Assembly: GCA_914767715.1 (NCBI GenBank)
Contig: OU612069.1
Coordinates: forward strand, 15,187,387 to 15,251,386
DNA from: Membranipora membranacea
Taxonomy: Eukaryota > Bryozoa > Gymnolaemata > Cheilostomatida > Membraniporidae
Reading direction: 5' to 3'
Length of the DNA: 64,000 nt
Position 1 is the stretch's first letter; the number at the start of each line of letters is the position of its first letter. The notes beneath the pieces are model-generated. The model was given only the letters and a program-made list of their open reading frames with translations, made no database searches and was not told the DNA's origin. Made by a program: the position numbers and the translations under genes. This document shows positions 35,824-48,500 of this stretch, in pieces.

Positions 35824-38590
35824 ATTTCTCCTGCTGTATCACAGCCAAGTAGTATGTCACGATGCAGCGCTTGAGGATTTATTTTAGTTTTTGTAGTTTT
35901 GCTGAATGAAGCTTGACCCTGAGCTTAAAGGCACATATACGTTGAAATTATGTTCTTGAAAATAAGATGCTTCATAGATTCAGTAACGATAATTATAGCA
36001 AACTCACTTTCATAGGATCATACATTAGTTTCATGATGATCGATCTGACATTCAAGGAGCATCATTCTAGCCAAACAGGAATTCAAGACCGTGTCTAGTG
36101 CATATGTTTCTTGACCCTGAAAAAATTACAAAATTATTACCTATTACACATGTGACAGCAACAATAAAGAGCTATACATTGGTCAAAATAACCAAAGCCG
36201 GTTCCAGACATAGCACTCATGCTCAAGATTTTAAACAGCAGTTTTGAGATAAGAATAGCACTTACAGTCACTCAGCACTCATCCTTATAAAGATGTTGAT
36301 CACTATTTGTCACCTAAACAAAACTCTTGAAAATGAATACAATTGCTATCAATAATGAGAGTAGGGGACTGTGTGGGAAGGCTATGTTTCAGTACTACTT
36401 GATATCAAACATCACTTAGCCAAAGGTGGTTGTTATAATGCACCACAAAGTCTGTCAAGCTCCTTAAAATGCTTCAAGTTTTCCAATGCCTGAACAAAGT
36501 CAGCTTCACTAAATCTCGACGCGATACAGAGAGAAATTGTGTAGGTAAAAAAGTTTCAGTGTTCATTTCCATGAGTAGGGTAGCAGGGACCAAATGGCCG
36601 TTTCAATTAGAGTCTGTTGGCCTAATGCTTTCATAATAATGTTATTCAATTCAAACCAGTTTATTCAAAGAAACTTTTTTTTTCATTTTTATTTACTGCA
36701 ATCATAATTTCCAGTAAAATTTCAAATGGTGACCCAAAAAAAAGATGATCTATTTTGATAATTTAGCAAGGAAAAGTCTGGGGAAGTGGGAATTTCTCTC
36801 AAGATATATGTCAGACATATCAGTGTATGCATATGTATTGCATTATTGTTACTCTGTGTGAATTAGGCCGGATATAAAAACATAAAATACATAAAAAAGC
36901 GAAACATTTCATCTAAGAATGCTTCACACTAATACACACTAGGAAGTAAAATCTTAAAAAGGCAGTTGGGTTATAGCATCTATGACTATGACTACGAACA
37001 ACAGCTGGCACTATCAAGGCAAGACAGAAAGCATCCACTACATACTTTGATGCCTGCCATTCCTGATAAAGACTATCTCCACCATTTGGCGTTATCGAGG
37101 CCAAAGCATTGTATGGCACTGCTTGAGAAAAGATTTTCTATAAATTTTAGTTAAACCCTGTCTTATATTTCCGTATCGCTACTTAAATGCTGTCTCCTGA
37201 CAAGAAAATATGTTTTGATGTCAAAAACTTCACCATGAAAAACATTTTCCCTCTTTATTGTGTGCAAAGGCCTTACTTATTAATGTAGCATATGGTCTTA
37301 TATGAACATGCTTAATCAGTGAATCAATTAGAAAAATAAAAGAATAAATAAATAACAAAATGAGTGCTGCATCATTTCAGGTTGATATCCAGGCATCTGG
37401 GTGCCCTTGAAGACCCTTGTGACTCTTCAACTCTTCTGATAATCAGTGTATTCAGTGAATGGCTGTCATCACTAAATTATATTGTTCATGGTTGTCCGTG
37501 AACACCGGAGTATGAACTACCTGATGTTTTTAAGGATTTATTGTTAGCTTCCTTCCTTTGTTCACAAATCGCATAGCACTTTCTCAATCTGCGAGTTTTA
37601 TATGTCAAATCAAATTGGATAATAGCTGTATATCACAGCTTGAGAACTTATCTAGCAGAACTATCATCGTGAGCTAACTGAAAAGGACCATCAAAGCCTT
37701 GCAATATAGACAGAAAACAAAACTTATGTTTTCTGGTATGATATGATGATAACTATGAGATCTTAATCAGAGGGTGTCACATAAGCCCCTTCCAGCCACA
37801 ACACTTTCCGCGAGATATTGATCTCCAGTTGTCGCAAGAACAAACCATTTAAATGGGAACAATTGAAATATCAACAAACTAAGGTAGGTTGTTATATAAC
37901 GCCAAAACGTCAAGTCCCATAAAATACATTATCTCCATTCCCCTAGTTTTCCGATGTATCTAACATCAACCTACAACAGCGGCTTCATCAAATCTCACAG
38001 GGTCATAGGGAAGTTATATTTGAGTGTAGCAGTGATCAGATGGCAGTGCATTTTTGTGGGATTTGTGTTTCAATTTGAATTTTATTCAAAATCTTTGAAT
38101 CTTGAGCAGAAGGCAAAGGTTTGTTCCCTTGTCTGTGTTGGTGATATGTATTATTAGGCCACATGGGAGGCAATCGCTTGTTTTCTGGTCATCTATCAAA
38201 CTTTCGGAGCAGTCTCAATCAGGGCAAAATAAAGAGAGTTCAGCCTTTTCAGCCCGCTTCTTAAGTTTAAGTGCTGTGTATAGTTGTCTGGATATCAAAT
38301 ATCCTTACACGATTATGTCCTTGATTTTCCTACAATTACCACTCAGTGATAAATTTCAAAGAAGAGTTTCCTAGTTTCCCACTCACCCCCTTAATCGCCA
38401 TCCCAAACACCATTGGGAGTTTGCTGTGGTGGTACGTAAAGTGCACCTATTTGTCAAAAGTTACACATGGCATAGAGGCTGGGTTTTTATTTCACAGCAG
38501 CTCCTTTACCCAATGGTTGAGGTCCTTCAAAATAATTGTGATTGGCGTCTTCAAATTGATGAAGTGTGGTTTTGTAAGTAGATAATTGCT
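35824..38590. other. Intergenic; one unassigned coding-like stretch
   Basis: 5' flank of C1. At 36,433-36,545 on the minus strand a short frame reads ASRFSEADFVQALENLKHF and ends at a TAA, with a coding-like composition but no recognised family. An open frame at 36,966-37,154 (plus) has two similar segments (QQLALSRQ, HHLALSRP). Neither has splice support. Confidence 0.35.
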
Positions 38591-38599
38591 TTACATAAG

Positions 38600-39990
38600 T
38601 TGGTAGAATATTCTTAGATCAGGTCATTGTAATTGTCAAGCATGTTTGATGTGTTTGGCCTTATCAGAATGAGATACAACACGCAGTGGAGCACATGCCA
38701 CTACACAGCTGACAGGTCATCTGCTAGTACAAGCCCTCAGTACAGTTTCACGCATGCACAGGCTAGGAGGCTTATTATTCAATGTTTAACAGTTGTTTTA
38801 CGCAGACCGGATGATTACACGCCTACTTCCTTAGCCAAACCTGCACAGCTAAATTTGCACATAAATCAGAACACTTGCAATACGCTAATACTCAATTTAG
38901 TGAAAAGTCTGATGTTAGATGCGGGTGTGCTCCTGATTTCAGGTATAAAGACATAATCCCTACACTATCTAACTTCGAGCCGTTTGCCTATCCTCAACTC
39001 TTCCTATCAGATAAATCCTTTGAAGAGGATATCGACATTTCAAAGATATTCTGCTGGTCAAACTATGTGAGTGTGATTATCCCAGTCTAAAAGCTATAGG
39101 ATTCTTACTCATTTCAGAGCAGCTCATACTTGATCCACTTTTATAAACATAGCAATGTTTAAAAACATGGGTAAGAGAAAAATAATTTTTAATTAATTTC
39201 AAGTTGACAAAGAAAATGACTCTCAGAGGCCAATATTTCTTGTTAACTGGCCAAAATCCACTCTCTGGTTGTATCCCTAGTTCATATGGTATAGATGATA
39301 CAACTCCGGTTATGTTCTTGTCTGCTTAAATTTTAGCCAATATTTTTGTAGTTGACATTATATAGGTGTTACTCTTATTTTGAAGCATATAATGAGCTGT
39401 TTTAAGGCCTCCTCTGGAACTTATTAGCTAAAAAATACACACCAGAGGATGAGGTGCTTTATACAAGATGATGTAATTACTGCACAAGAACAGCCCACAT
39501 AGTACCTCTGATTCCGCATTGAAAAGTGTTAGCACCAAAATTATTATTTCAGAATAATAATTATGGTGATGATCATGACTTCAGAGTCAATTAAGCAAGT
39601 TATTCTCAAGAACATAATTTTTACCTGAAAAGGACAAGAGTTCTTAAGGATATTCAAGCCCCAGTGCTCTGTGGAGTGAAGAGTTATATGACCAGACAAT
39701 AAAAACACGGGATCATTCCACATGCTACTAATGATTGATCGTTAAAAAGTGTTATTACCAAAGTTATCAATTCAGAATTAATCAAGCAAGTTTCTCAAGA
39801 ACATAAATGCGACATCCATGTTTACCCGACATGTTTAATGGAAAAGGATCAGAAGAATAAGGTCATTCAAATGTATGTGAGAAGTTAAGTATAGTATAGT
39901 TTATACAACCAGACTATAAAAGCTGAGAGACAATCGTTAGAGTTTTTCTTCTTTTCTCTTTACTGTTACCGTGAATTTCTGGTGAGTGAT
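38600..39990 (+). repeat. Duplicated segment upstream of C2 (copy upstream of C3)
   Basis: This region matches about 52,120-53,560 in the same orientation, with anchors such as TTGATGTGTTTGG, CTCAGAGGCCAAT and GCTGAGAGACAATC. The duplication carries the promoter and signal exon, so C2 and C3 are sister copies. Confidence 0.75.
39915..39922 (+). promoter_or_regulatory. TATA box of C2
   Basis: TATAAAAG inside the conserved block CCAGACTATAAAAGCTGAGA, which also occurs upstream of C3 and, as CATAAAAG, of C4. Conservation across paralogues supports a core promoter. Confidence 0.65.
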
Positions 39991-40580
39991 TTACGTACAT
40001 TAGGGATCTAGGGGTTGTTAGGCTGTCAACAATATAAGGCATTCATCCCAGTGAGCCAGTGACCACTATATTACCCTTAGTACAGTTGCTGATGACTGAT
40101 AGCGCCCCGAAACAATAGTAAATCAATTCTTGAGCTGGAGTCCACCTGAATTATGTTGTTTATGTTTCATGTTGTAAAAATGTGCTCTGTAGATTTACAA
40201 ATAAAAGATGCTTTCTAAAAAATTGTTGAAAAATAAAAAGTATAAGTATCTAAAAAAATGCCTCATTATAAAATTTGGTACAGAGTGTTCTGAAACAGAA
40301 CTTCCGGCAGCTCACTCGCTGTTTGGGGATGATTAATTAAAACTGGGGAGGAACAAATTTACTAGCAAATTTAAATATAAAGTGTGGTCAAGAAAAAAGT
40401 TAGTTATCGCTGTGCGGTAAAGGATTTTTGCTTGCGAGTAGATATTTGATCACAGTTCATTCAAAAACAAACAACAATACACATTGTTGACTTCATGGAA
40501 AAAATATTTTTGTTTCATCTCACAGCACAGCTAAAGAGAAATTATGCGCTGGCAAGGGATATCATTGATGAGATGGAGAG

Positions 40581-40738
40581 AGGATATGGTAGAGGACTGG
40601 AGAGAGGATATGGTAGAGGACTGGAGAGAGGATATGGTAGAGGACTGGAGAGAGGACTGGAGAGAGGACTGGAGAGAGGACTGGAGAGAGGACTGGAGAG
40701 AGGACTGGAGAGAGGACTGGAGAGAGGACTGGAGAGAG
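40581..40738 (+). repeat. 12/24-bp coding minisatellite (Arg-Gly-Leu-Glu)
   Basis: Three 24-bp units GGATATGGTAGAGGACTGG-AGAGA are followed by about seven 12-bp units GGACTGGAGAGA. The period keeps the frame. Smaller, more varied versions occur in C4 and C5. C1 and C3 have none. Confidence 0.95.
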
Positions 40739-40859
40739 AGATAGCTACAGGGTGTGAGGAGTGTGAGGAGGTATGCTCATGTGTTATTTGTATGACTGTC
40801 TACTGCAGCACTGATGAGGATGAAACTGCTGTAAGACTAACTAATGTTTAAAGTATTCA

Positions 40860-41780
40860 TAATTCATTTTCTTGTGAGACAGAATGCATCATGTGTGATT
40901 AGATGAGCTCAAGTGTATTAGGGTTCCTTTGTCACGGCCAATGGGGAAAGATACAATTGCCATAGTCTGCGGTCAATGTTATCTTGTAAAAGATCAATAA
41001 ATGTATACACAACTTGTGCAATTATGGTAAACAGTTTCCTAAGAAGAGCTTAAACGCATATGATGGTAATTTGTGCAAATAAACGCAGCCTATTAGCCTA
41101 CTGAGGAAATGTTGAGTCGTGAATTTGTGAAGTGTGTGAAAGTGATGAGTAACTCACTGCGGAAACTAAAAGTACCAATTGCCTGCACGTTGACATTAAA
41201 GGGCAACCAAGGTTTCGCAGCTATGCATTAATGGGTAGTATATAATGTGCTGGGCAGCATCAGCTTTGTGCATTACGCGATGCACAACTAAAAGTAGTTG
41301 CTGACTCTAAGCTGGGTAACACATCAGTTTAGGGGAGATTCCATGAAATTGCTGTAATGATGATAGAGCACAGGCCAAATAATAACAGGGACAGGAAACT
41401 GCTCTGTGGTATTATCTTTCAGCTGAGTTTAGTACCTGATGGAAGAAATGTTTCACAAGATTTCTGGCTAGATAAGCATCCAAATTATATTTTGTCTTTG
41501 TGCAATCTGCTATTAATCAATGAGAAGTTGTTTGAAACCTTGTTTGCCCTTTAAGGCTTACACTAACATGACGTGTATCTCTGAACTTTAGAGTCGATCA
41601 TCAGATTTCCTCTTGTGTACCGCCCCTTACTATGAATAAACATTGGGTCGTCACACCATATGCCTTCTTGTGTTACTCAAACTACATGAATTCATTCTTC
41701 CTCGATCCATCAGAGATACATGTAATATTACATCACCTGATTGGTAATTAGTGTGAACTACCACAACATTCATGTTCTTT
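40860..41780. other. C2 intron 2, no other feature
   Basis: No repeat or exon recognised within this intron. Confidence 0.4.
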
Positions 41781-41814
41781 GTTAGTTAGAAGAGAGCGGC
41801 CTTAAAAAGTCGGA

Positions 41815-42800
41815 TAGGGGGAGGCGGGGTACGTTGAGCAAGTTTTTACATATTTTATTGTAACATGCAGTTGAATTGTGCCAGATTAACAAAAATTGGC
41901 ACTGAAATTGGTCTTCATGTCTTCCATCAACATGAATGAGGTCAGAAACCTATTGCAGTTAGAAAAGGAAATATTGCTGTTTCAAAAAGAAACGTGAAGC
42001 GGCTCAACGTGCCCCAAGCACGGGGCACGTTGAGCCGGGTCCGAATTTTAAATGGTGCACGTTGAGCCACTGTGTTATGGTCATCTCTTTGCTGGTGATA
42101 ACTTTTTAATTCATTGCAACCATAAGAAATAAAGGAAAGGAACCAAATTCATTGCAAGAGCGCATTTTTTCACTCAAGTGAACTATAGAATATAATTCGC
42201 AACACAAATAAATCTCTTAAATTTTTGCGGTAGAGGAAAACTTGCACACGGCAAACTTGGTGATAAGTGAAGGGAAAAGTGAACTCAGAGTAATTGCTGA
42301 CTTCATTAAAGAAACATCAATTGTAATGTTTTTGTTTTTGTGTACATATATTCATATACACTTTCATCATATAATATTCATATACTTCGGAGCATGGCTC
42401 AACGTGCCCCAACGGGCATGGCTCAACGCGCCCCAACAGCCTGTTTTTCACTTTCAATTCAAGTTCAACAAAATCTCTCCATCAGAGATAAGTTTAGATT
42501 ATGTGATTTTGAGACTAAATATGATGTTATCACATAATAAAAGTTGCAACTTCTCAGTCACGCCTTGTTGGGAATAAATGACATTTCCGTCGATTGGCGC
42601 ATTATTTACTTTTGACGCTAAAAACGATGAAAAACTAAATAATTCTCTTCCCTTAGTAGCTATCTTTCTTTTTGTCTGCTTAAAAAGGGTGCCTTTGGTC
42701 ACATGACCTCTGATGGAGGGAAAAACTCAAAACATAAAATGGTATTTGAAATAAGTGTGGTGGATCAACATGCCCAATGGCTCAACGTGCCCCGCCTTTA
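41815..42800. mobile_element. Pogo-type MITE inserted in C2 last exon
   Basis: The body is 41,817-42,798 between TA dinucleotides. The left terminus has GGCGGGGTACGTTGAGC and the right terminus, inverted, has GGCGGGGCACGTTGAGC. A 15-bp box GGGGCACGTTGAGCC or its inverse recurs inside near 42,001, 42,022, 42,054, 42,396 and 42,420, likely transposase-binding sites. No transposase frame is present. The termini resemble those of the Tigger-like element ending at 4691. Confidence 0.85.
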
Positions 42801-42829
42801 CAGATGATGCAGAAGGCTGATTGATTGAT

Positions 42830-45540
42830 AACTTTGAACAGAAGGCTAGTCAAAAAAGAGACATTTCAGATAATACTAACTTTTATAGATTGTTACATGT
42901 ATTGATGAAGCATTTCTATAATCAAATGATGTAATTTCTGCTTTCAGAATTTTTGATAATCAATCTACCAATTAAAAGCTTACATCTATTACAATGAAGG
43001 CATGGAGATTGTATATTAGCTCTAGGTTCATCTCATTGGGAACTTTTAACCGGCTAATGAAGACCAATGAAACATCACAGCAGCTATAAGTTCATAAAAA
43101 TGCATGTGACCTACAGAAAACCAGTAATAGAATTTCATAAAAATATCTGTTGAAATATTTCAGCTCATGCTACGTCTCTGTGGAAAATTGATTTTTCACC
43201 GGTCAGAAAGCACATCTGGTGATGATGGATGCAAATAAAAAATGTGTATATATATATATTTATATCTGAGTGTTAGAGGGCGATTATTCATCAAACTGAG
43301 TTATGAGCACTTAAATTGTTTTCAGTAATTTTTTTCATGTTGTTATTTTCTTACATTTTATTATGCAGAAAAAGGAATAGTGTGAATATGTGGTGTTCAT
43401 GACAAAGCTGCCAAACAGACCGATTGACACTTTCTGCGATGGACACTTTCTGTGTCATAGTAGGTTCATACCTGTTGAACAAGCCTCAGCGAGCTCAAAC
43501 AGCTCACAGGTAGAGTGGCCTTCTTCCCTCTGTGGCTACTTCTTTTATCTAAGATGCAGGTTGGGTCAGCACCCTTCCCACAACATACGCAGCTAAAATA
43601 TTGACTAACAACATCCAGCTTCAAAATTATGAGTTATTATTGAGTACCCAAGTTATCACCTTGATCAATCAGGTATGTCATTAGTGGATATCATCATCAT
43701 CTTAATGAATAAATAAAACACATTTGTATGAAGCTGCCCCCTTTCTTCATCAGGAAGAGGTAACTCCATACAAAATAAACATGAGCAACAAAGTGTAAAA
43801 GAGAGGTGCCTGCTCTGCTCGGGTGTTTGCCATCAAGTAGGCCAAATATCTGACAGTGTGACAATATACTGTGTCAGGAAGTGCAAATGGTTGTGATTTA
43901 CATTTTCTTTTGATCATATGATGTGGAAACACGCAGGGGCCATTCTTATTTTGTCTGACTCAACAAGCCCTGTTACCACCAAAATCACAATGACTGCCTG
44001 CACCAGAATTGCACGAAGTCCACAAAGATCACTACCAAATGTTGACAATGTGTGGCAAATTTTGAATCACAGCAGCAGCATCATGAACATATTGTCCAAA
44101 AATTTCATATTTCATATTTCTGGAACAACTGGAGGCAAGAGAATATTGATAAGTAGTTTACTAATCGAATGGGGTGAAACTTATGGAGTTGTCTGGGAAC
44201 CAAAGAAACTGATTTCATATCGAACACAGATAATGGGGAAAATTATTATTATGCAATGAAATTTAATAAGGAAGTACGCAAATGCATGCAATCCCTCTCC
44301 TCCATTGAAGTTATTCATTATTCTCAGGTTCTCAGGAGTGTAAACATCAAGCTCCCTTGAACTTCAGCAACTTGTGTGATCCGACCTCTCTTTCCCAACC
44401 ATCCCATGACTTCAGTACATGTATCCTGGCAACGATTATTTGCGTCATATTAATGATAAGAGCATCAAGGACACATTTCACTGCTGAGTTTTAAACATTG
44501 TTGATGTGAGGGTGTCTTATCAATGCAAAGTTCACAAGAAAGCGAATTAGGAAAAGTGACACATCCTGTTCTACATGATTTCTGAATATTTTACCACTAA
44601 GCGCTATGTGTGCCAATCACCCGATAAGAGCACCAGGTTAACCTTTCACTTGTTTTTATTGAATGGTGTTGACATACGTATCTCCTATCAATGTTGCAAG
44701 GTCAGTAATACAGACAGAATGCCGTCTCATAGTCCATAATTCAAAATATGTAACCAGTTTGCGACTGTTTGCGTCACAAATCTGATAAGAGGGCAAAATT
44801 AACCATTCACTGCCTGTAATCAAATATAAATAGTTAATGTGACTGTGTCTTATCGGTTGAAGTATTTGATACATGGCACCAAACGCTGTGCTATTGTCAT
44901 AGCCTGCATGTGCGTGAGACTGTATCACACAGAAACCCAAAATCCAACTCGAATGCTAAGCTTGTTTCTCTACTGTAGCCTATTATGATTTGAAGTACAT
45001 TATATCCTTTGTTGTATGATGGAAAAAACCTTGTCACGCGGCCGCAAAAATGTAGGCTCATGTCTCCATGACATAGAACAGTAACGCAATTCAGGAATTA
45101 TTTGGCAAATAATTTGATGAGTTATAAGTCTCGTAAAGGTTTTAGATAACTTGAGGAAAATGAATACTGATCAGAAGTTTTATTAAATTGATATGATGAA
45201 AATCAAAACTAGAAGCCTCGCCTGCAATATTTGATTCATTGCCGAGGAGAAAAATCAAAGTTATGCAATAAGATAAAATATAACGTTGCAATTGAATGAA
45301 TGAAGAACCATGAAGGGGTTTAAGGAAGCAAGGACTGGGTGCACAGCACCCCCCCCCCCCTTTCTTCCACAGAAACCAAACTTTCAATCAATATAATCAG
45401 GATATATGATAATTCATCGTCTTTAATTTGAACCTAAACTTAAACTTAGTCATTATTGTCAGGGCTGTAATTAACATTAAATTAAATTTCTTGACACACT
45501 TTTAGCTTTAGGCAATGCATTCTGGGATTATATGTGACTT
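42830..45540. other. Intergenic with a degenerate triple repeat
   Basis: No gene is supported. An open frame at 43,918-44,259 has no recognisable domain. A dispersed repeat with a hairpin lies around 43,715-43,860. Three degenerate units of about 165 bp lie at 44,430-44,890. A C tract is near 45,350-45,360. Confidence 0.4.
44430..44890. repeat. Degenerate ~165-bp tandem repeat with paired GATA motifs
   Basis: Three units start near 44,450, 44,620 and 44,780. Each has GATAAGAG, then about 70 bp later the inverted TCTTATC or a decayed form, with a shared TTTCACT / CCATTCACT block between. Spacing is regular but sequence similarity is low. Confidence 0.45.
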
Positions 45541-45542
45541 TA

Positions 45543-48500
45543 CTAGACACAGGAATCAGTTTTCTCGTCATAGCTCTTATTATAAAGACACAAAGAAGTC
45601 AGCACCAGTTCAGCATAAGCGCCAGTCTTAAGCTTTGTCGGGTAAACCAGTCTAAAAGAATTGAAATACCAAAATTTGAAATGATTTCAGTCACACCTAA
45701 ATTCAGTATCACAATTAGACAGAATGTCAGGATCTAATTAGCAAACCTTTTTGTGAGGCAAACAGAACATTTTCAAATTAAATTCCATAAATTAGAATCA
45801 CTTACGGAGGCATCCTACTGATGACTACTATGCTCAGAGTTGGATATCTGCTTCGTTCAATGAGTCTGTCTGTCAGCTTCTTCATCAGCCATTCTGGTAC
45901 TTCTGTCACCGTACCATCAAATGTGACATCAGTTGACCAGGTTACTGTCAGAGTATCATTGTCACAGCTCAGCTTAGCCTGAGAACCAACCTTAGGACTG
46001 CAGTCTACAAAACATTCATTACACTTTAGAGATGGCATTGTATCTACATAACTTGAAAGAAGTTAAAAATTACTCTGTTTTTGAATTAATAGCATATTTA
46101 TCTAGTGGAGTTGGGTGGGACTACATGAAGAAACATATGGCAATTGGCACACTTACTTCTTAATTAACCAGAACAAACAAAATATTATCATCCAAGGGAT
46201 GGCACTTCCTTTGGTTTAGTTCAACTGCACTAAATGCACTTTGTGTACAGGCAATGATTTTGATTAGCCTCAAACCTAGCTCAATCTCGGAAAGATTTTA
46301 GCCTATGGTGCAGCTTTGCGGCAGTTTGTCTTGGAAACATGAAATGTTGTCGCTATAGCCTAAAACGTTAGTGAGGCACTATTTTTATGCCCCCCCCCCG
46401 TCTCAAATTATTTGTCTACAATCAAAGTGATCACTGAACTACAGGTTTGTATAAAGATGAATGAATTTTATTAAATCAACATTACTAGGGGAAAATCTGT
46501 TGAATGAAGCACTTACAGTGTTGACATATTTCCTTTATCTGGTTGACATTTCCATTAGCTACGCTTGTTAGAGTAGATAGAGCAACCTTATCAGTCAGTA
46601 CTGTACACTTAACATCATCATACCTAGCAACGATATCTACTTCTCTCACCAACAGGTAATCTACAATATTAATAACTCATGGTAATATTTTGTGGAGTGT
46701 GACTGTGAGTGTTATATGTGGTCTTTGAAGCTTCTATTTGATATCAGCGATCGTTCAAGTAAAATGGCACTACCTTAAATTATAAAAAATCACTACTCTG
46801 TAAATGAATCAAATCTGTAGTTTGTACCTTTAATTTCCACTTTAAGAGAGCAGTTTGTACTTTTCCCTCTTATACGGTAATTGTAGACCCCCATAGGTAG
46901 TTCTAGTGTATGAGTAGTGCCATCTAGTGTGAGGTCAAGGGCTGATAACCCAGTAGAGACTGAGACAACTCCTCTTATTACTTCTGCACACTCTTCTGGC
47001 TTAGATGTTGTACCTGATAAAACAGTCATAGTTGTGATTATAGTAAAGTTAAACACCAGTTGGAAATTATATGATAACTAGCGGATAGCTGTTCAGTCAA
47101 ATCAAGGAGTAATAGCGAAGAGGAATGATAGCTTAATAATATTTGTTGACTATGGTTTCTTCGCCTCGGATGAAACTGATGAAATTAAAATTGAGACCCA
47201 AGTGGGAGTCGAACCCGGACAGCCGGGATCTTCTTGCAGCGCACTTACTGATTGCAGCGCACTTACTGATTGCCTATCTGGACTAGTTGATTTTCTGTCG
47301 GTTTAATACAATACTTATACAACATCATTGACTATGACGTAGTATGACGTAGTATATTGCATCAGCAAATAGGAATAGTGAGTGCTGTTAAGCATATTTT
47401 TGACAATAACTTGTATTTTTTTCTCAGTCAAAATTCTGAGGATCTCTACTTCTTTACTCAATTGTGTGAGTATGAGAGCTTTAGGATGACTATATTCACA
47501 ATATTTTATTGAAAATTCATATCATACAGCTGTAAAATAATAATTCACATAATTTGCAAGCATGTGAGTGTACATCCTGACAAGATTTAGAAAAGTTTTT
47601 TCCAAAATGGTGGCCATTGTGGCCGAGGTTACCATCATATATTGACAATGCCATTATATCGTATATGAAGAAATTGGGAGTTATTTCTCCTCTCTCCTGT
47701 TACTCCTTGGTCAAGCGAGAATAATGAGGCAAAATCTCATGAAATATTTGGCTACTTGTAATAAAAGACTTATATCTGACTTAGAGCTGAGATTATATCA
47801 TTATATTGACAGATTATTCGAGCAGACAGAATATACCAGTTAGCAATCAAGTGGAATTCCAGTGCTTATGTATACCAAGGGTAATGTTCCTGGCAGTGGC
47901 GTATATTAGCAATCACGGACCACGGATATCTGTCAACCAAAATCTGTGATTACTGTATGCAAGCAAGGCTGAATAGCTCAGTGTGTAGAGCGTCTGCCTG
48001 GTAATAACTGTTTATTAAAATTTTGTGGGTTTGAATACCAACTCTGGCAGATTTTTTTTCAATTGGGTGCTTTATAACTGGAGCAATTTTACTTTTCCCA
48101 AGGGGGGTGTCTTATAAATGAGGAATTACTGTACATACAGAGTTTGACTTTTGACCTTGAGCTCAACGAGCCAATCAAAAGCCCGGTGTATTGACACACA
48201 CACACCCTCCCCGCCACGCCTACTGCGTGTGGATCCGGCTGCGCCCGATCATTATGCTCATCTCTAAAAAGTCAGTGAGAATATACGCCCCTGGTTCCTG
48301 GATGACCGGGCCTAGGTTTAAAGTACTACAAGGTATGACACATTGTATGGATGACACACAAAGGGTTAAAAACCTTAGACTATTTTATAATGATATTAAC
48401 CGTTTTATACTCACCATTATTTATGACTGTTATGGTTGTTGTACAGTTGTCTCTATAAATCACATGACTACCAACTGAAAATCCAATCTGTTGGTCACAA

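Larger units (their letters stand above)
39936..42826 (+). pseudogene. Cys-core precursor C2, inactivated
   Basis: The signal exon remnant is 39,936-39,981, the core exon 40,526-40,830, and the last exon starts at 41,790. The signal exon keeps its donor and the VRVFLLFSLLLP stretch but lacks the ATG: compared with C4, the 5' leader and first codons are deleted between two ATC triplets. It also has an in-frame TGA (39,972-39,974) where C1 and C4 have Cys. The core exon has an expanded repeat, three GYGRGLER units and about seven more GLER units. Its Cys core is shortened between the third and fourth Cys (CEECEEVCSCVICMTVYC). The last exon reads KRAALKSRI and is then cut by a pogo-type MITE at a TA. 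After the element a short tail follows (to TGA near 42,826). No product of the family type is expected. Confidence 0.75.

Noticed and set aside
40831-40851. Read-through tail V-R-L/V-T-N after the Cys core in all copies
   Set aside because: The tail is encoded by GTAAGAGT-type sequence, a splice donor at the same place in every copy, so it is intron.
45350-45360. Homopolymer C/G tracts here and at 20.37, 21.29, 25.59, 26.94 and 46.39 kb as functional G-quadruplexes
   Set aside because: They are single runs, commonly length-variable or assembly-prone. No four-block pattern was seen.
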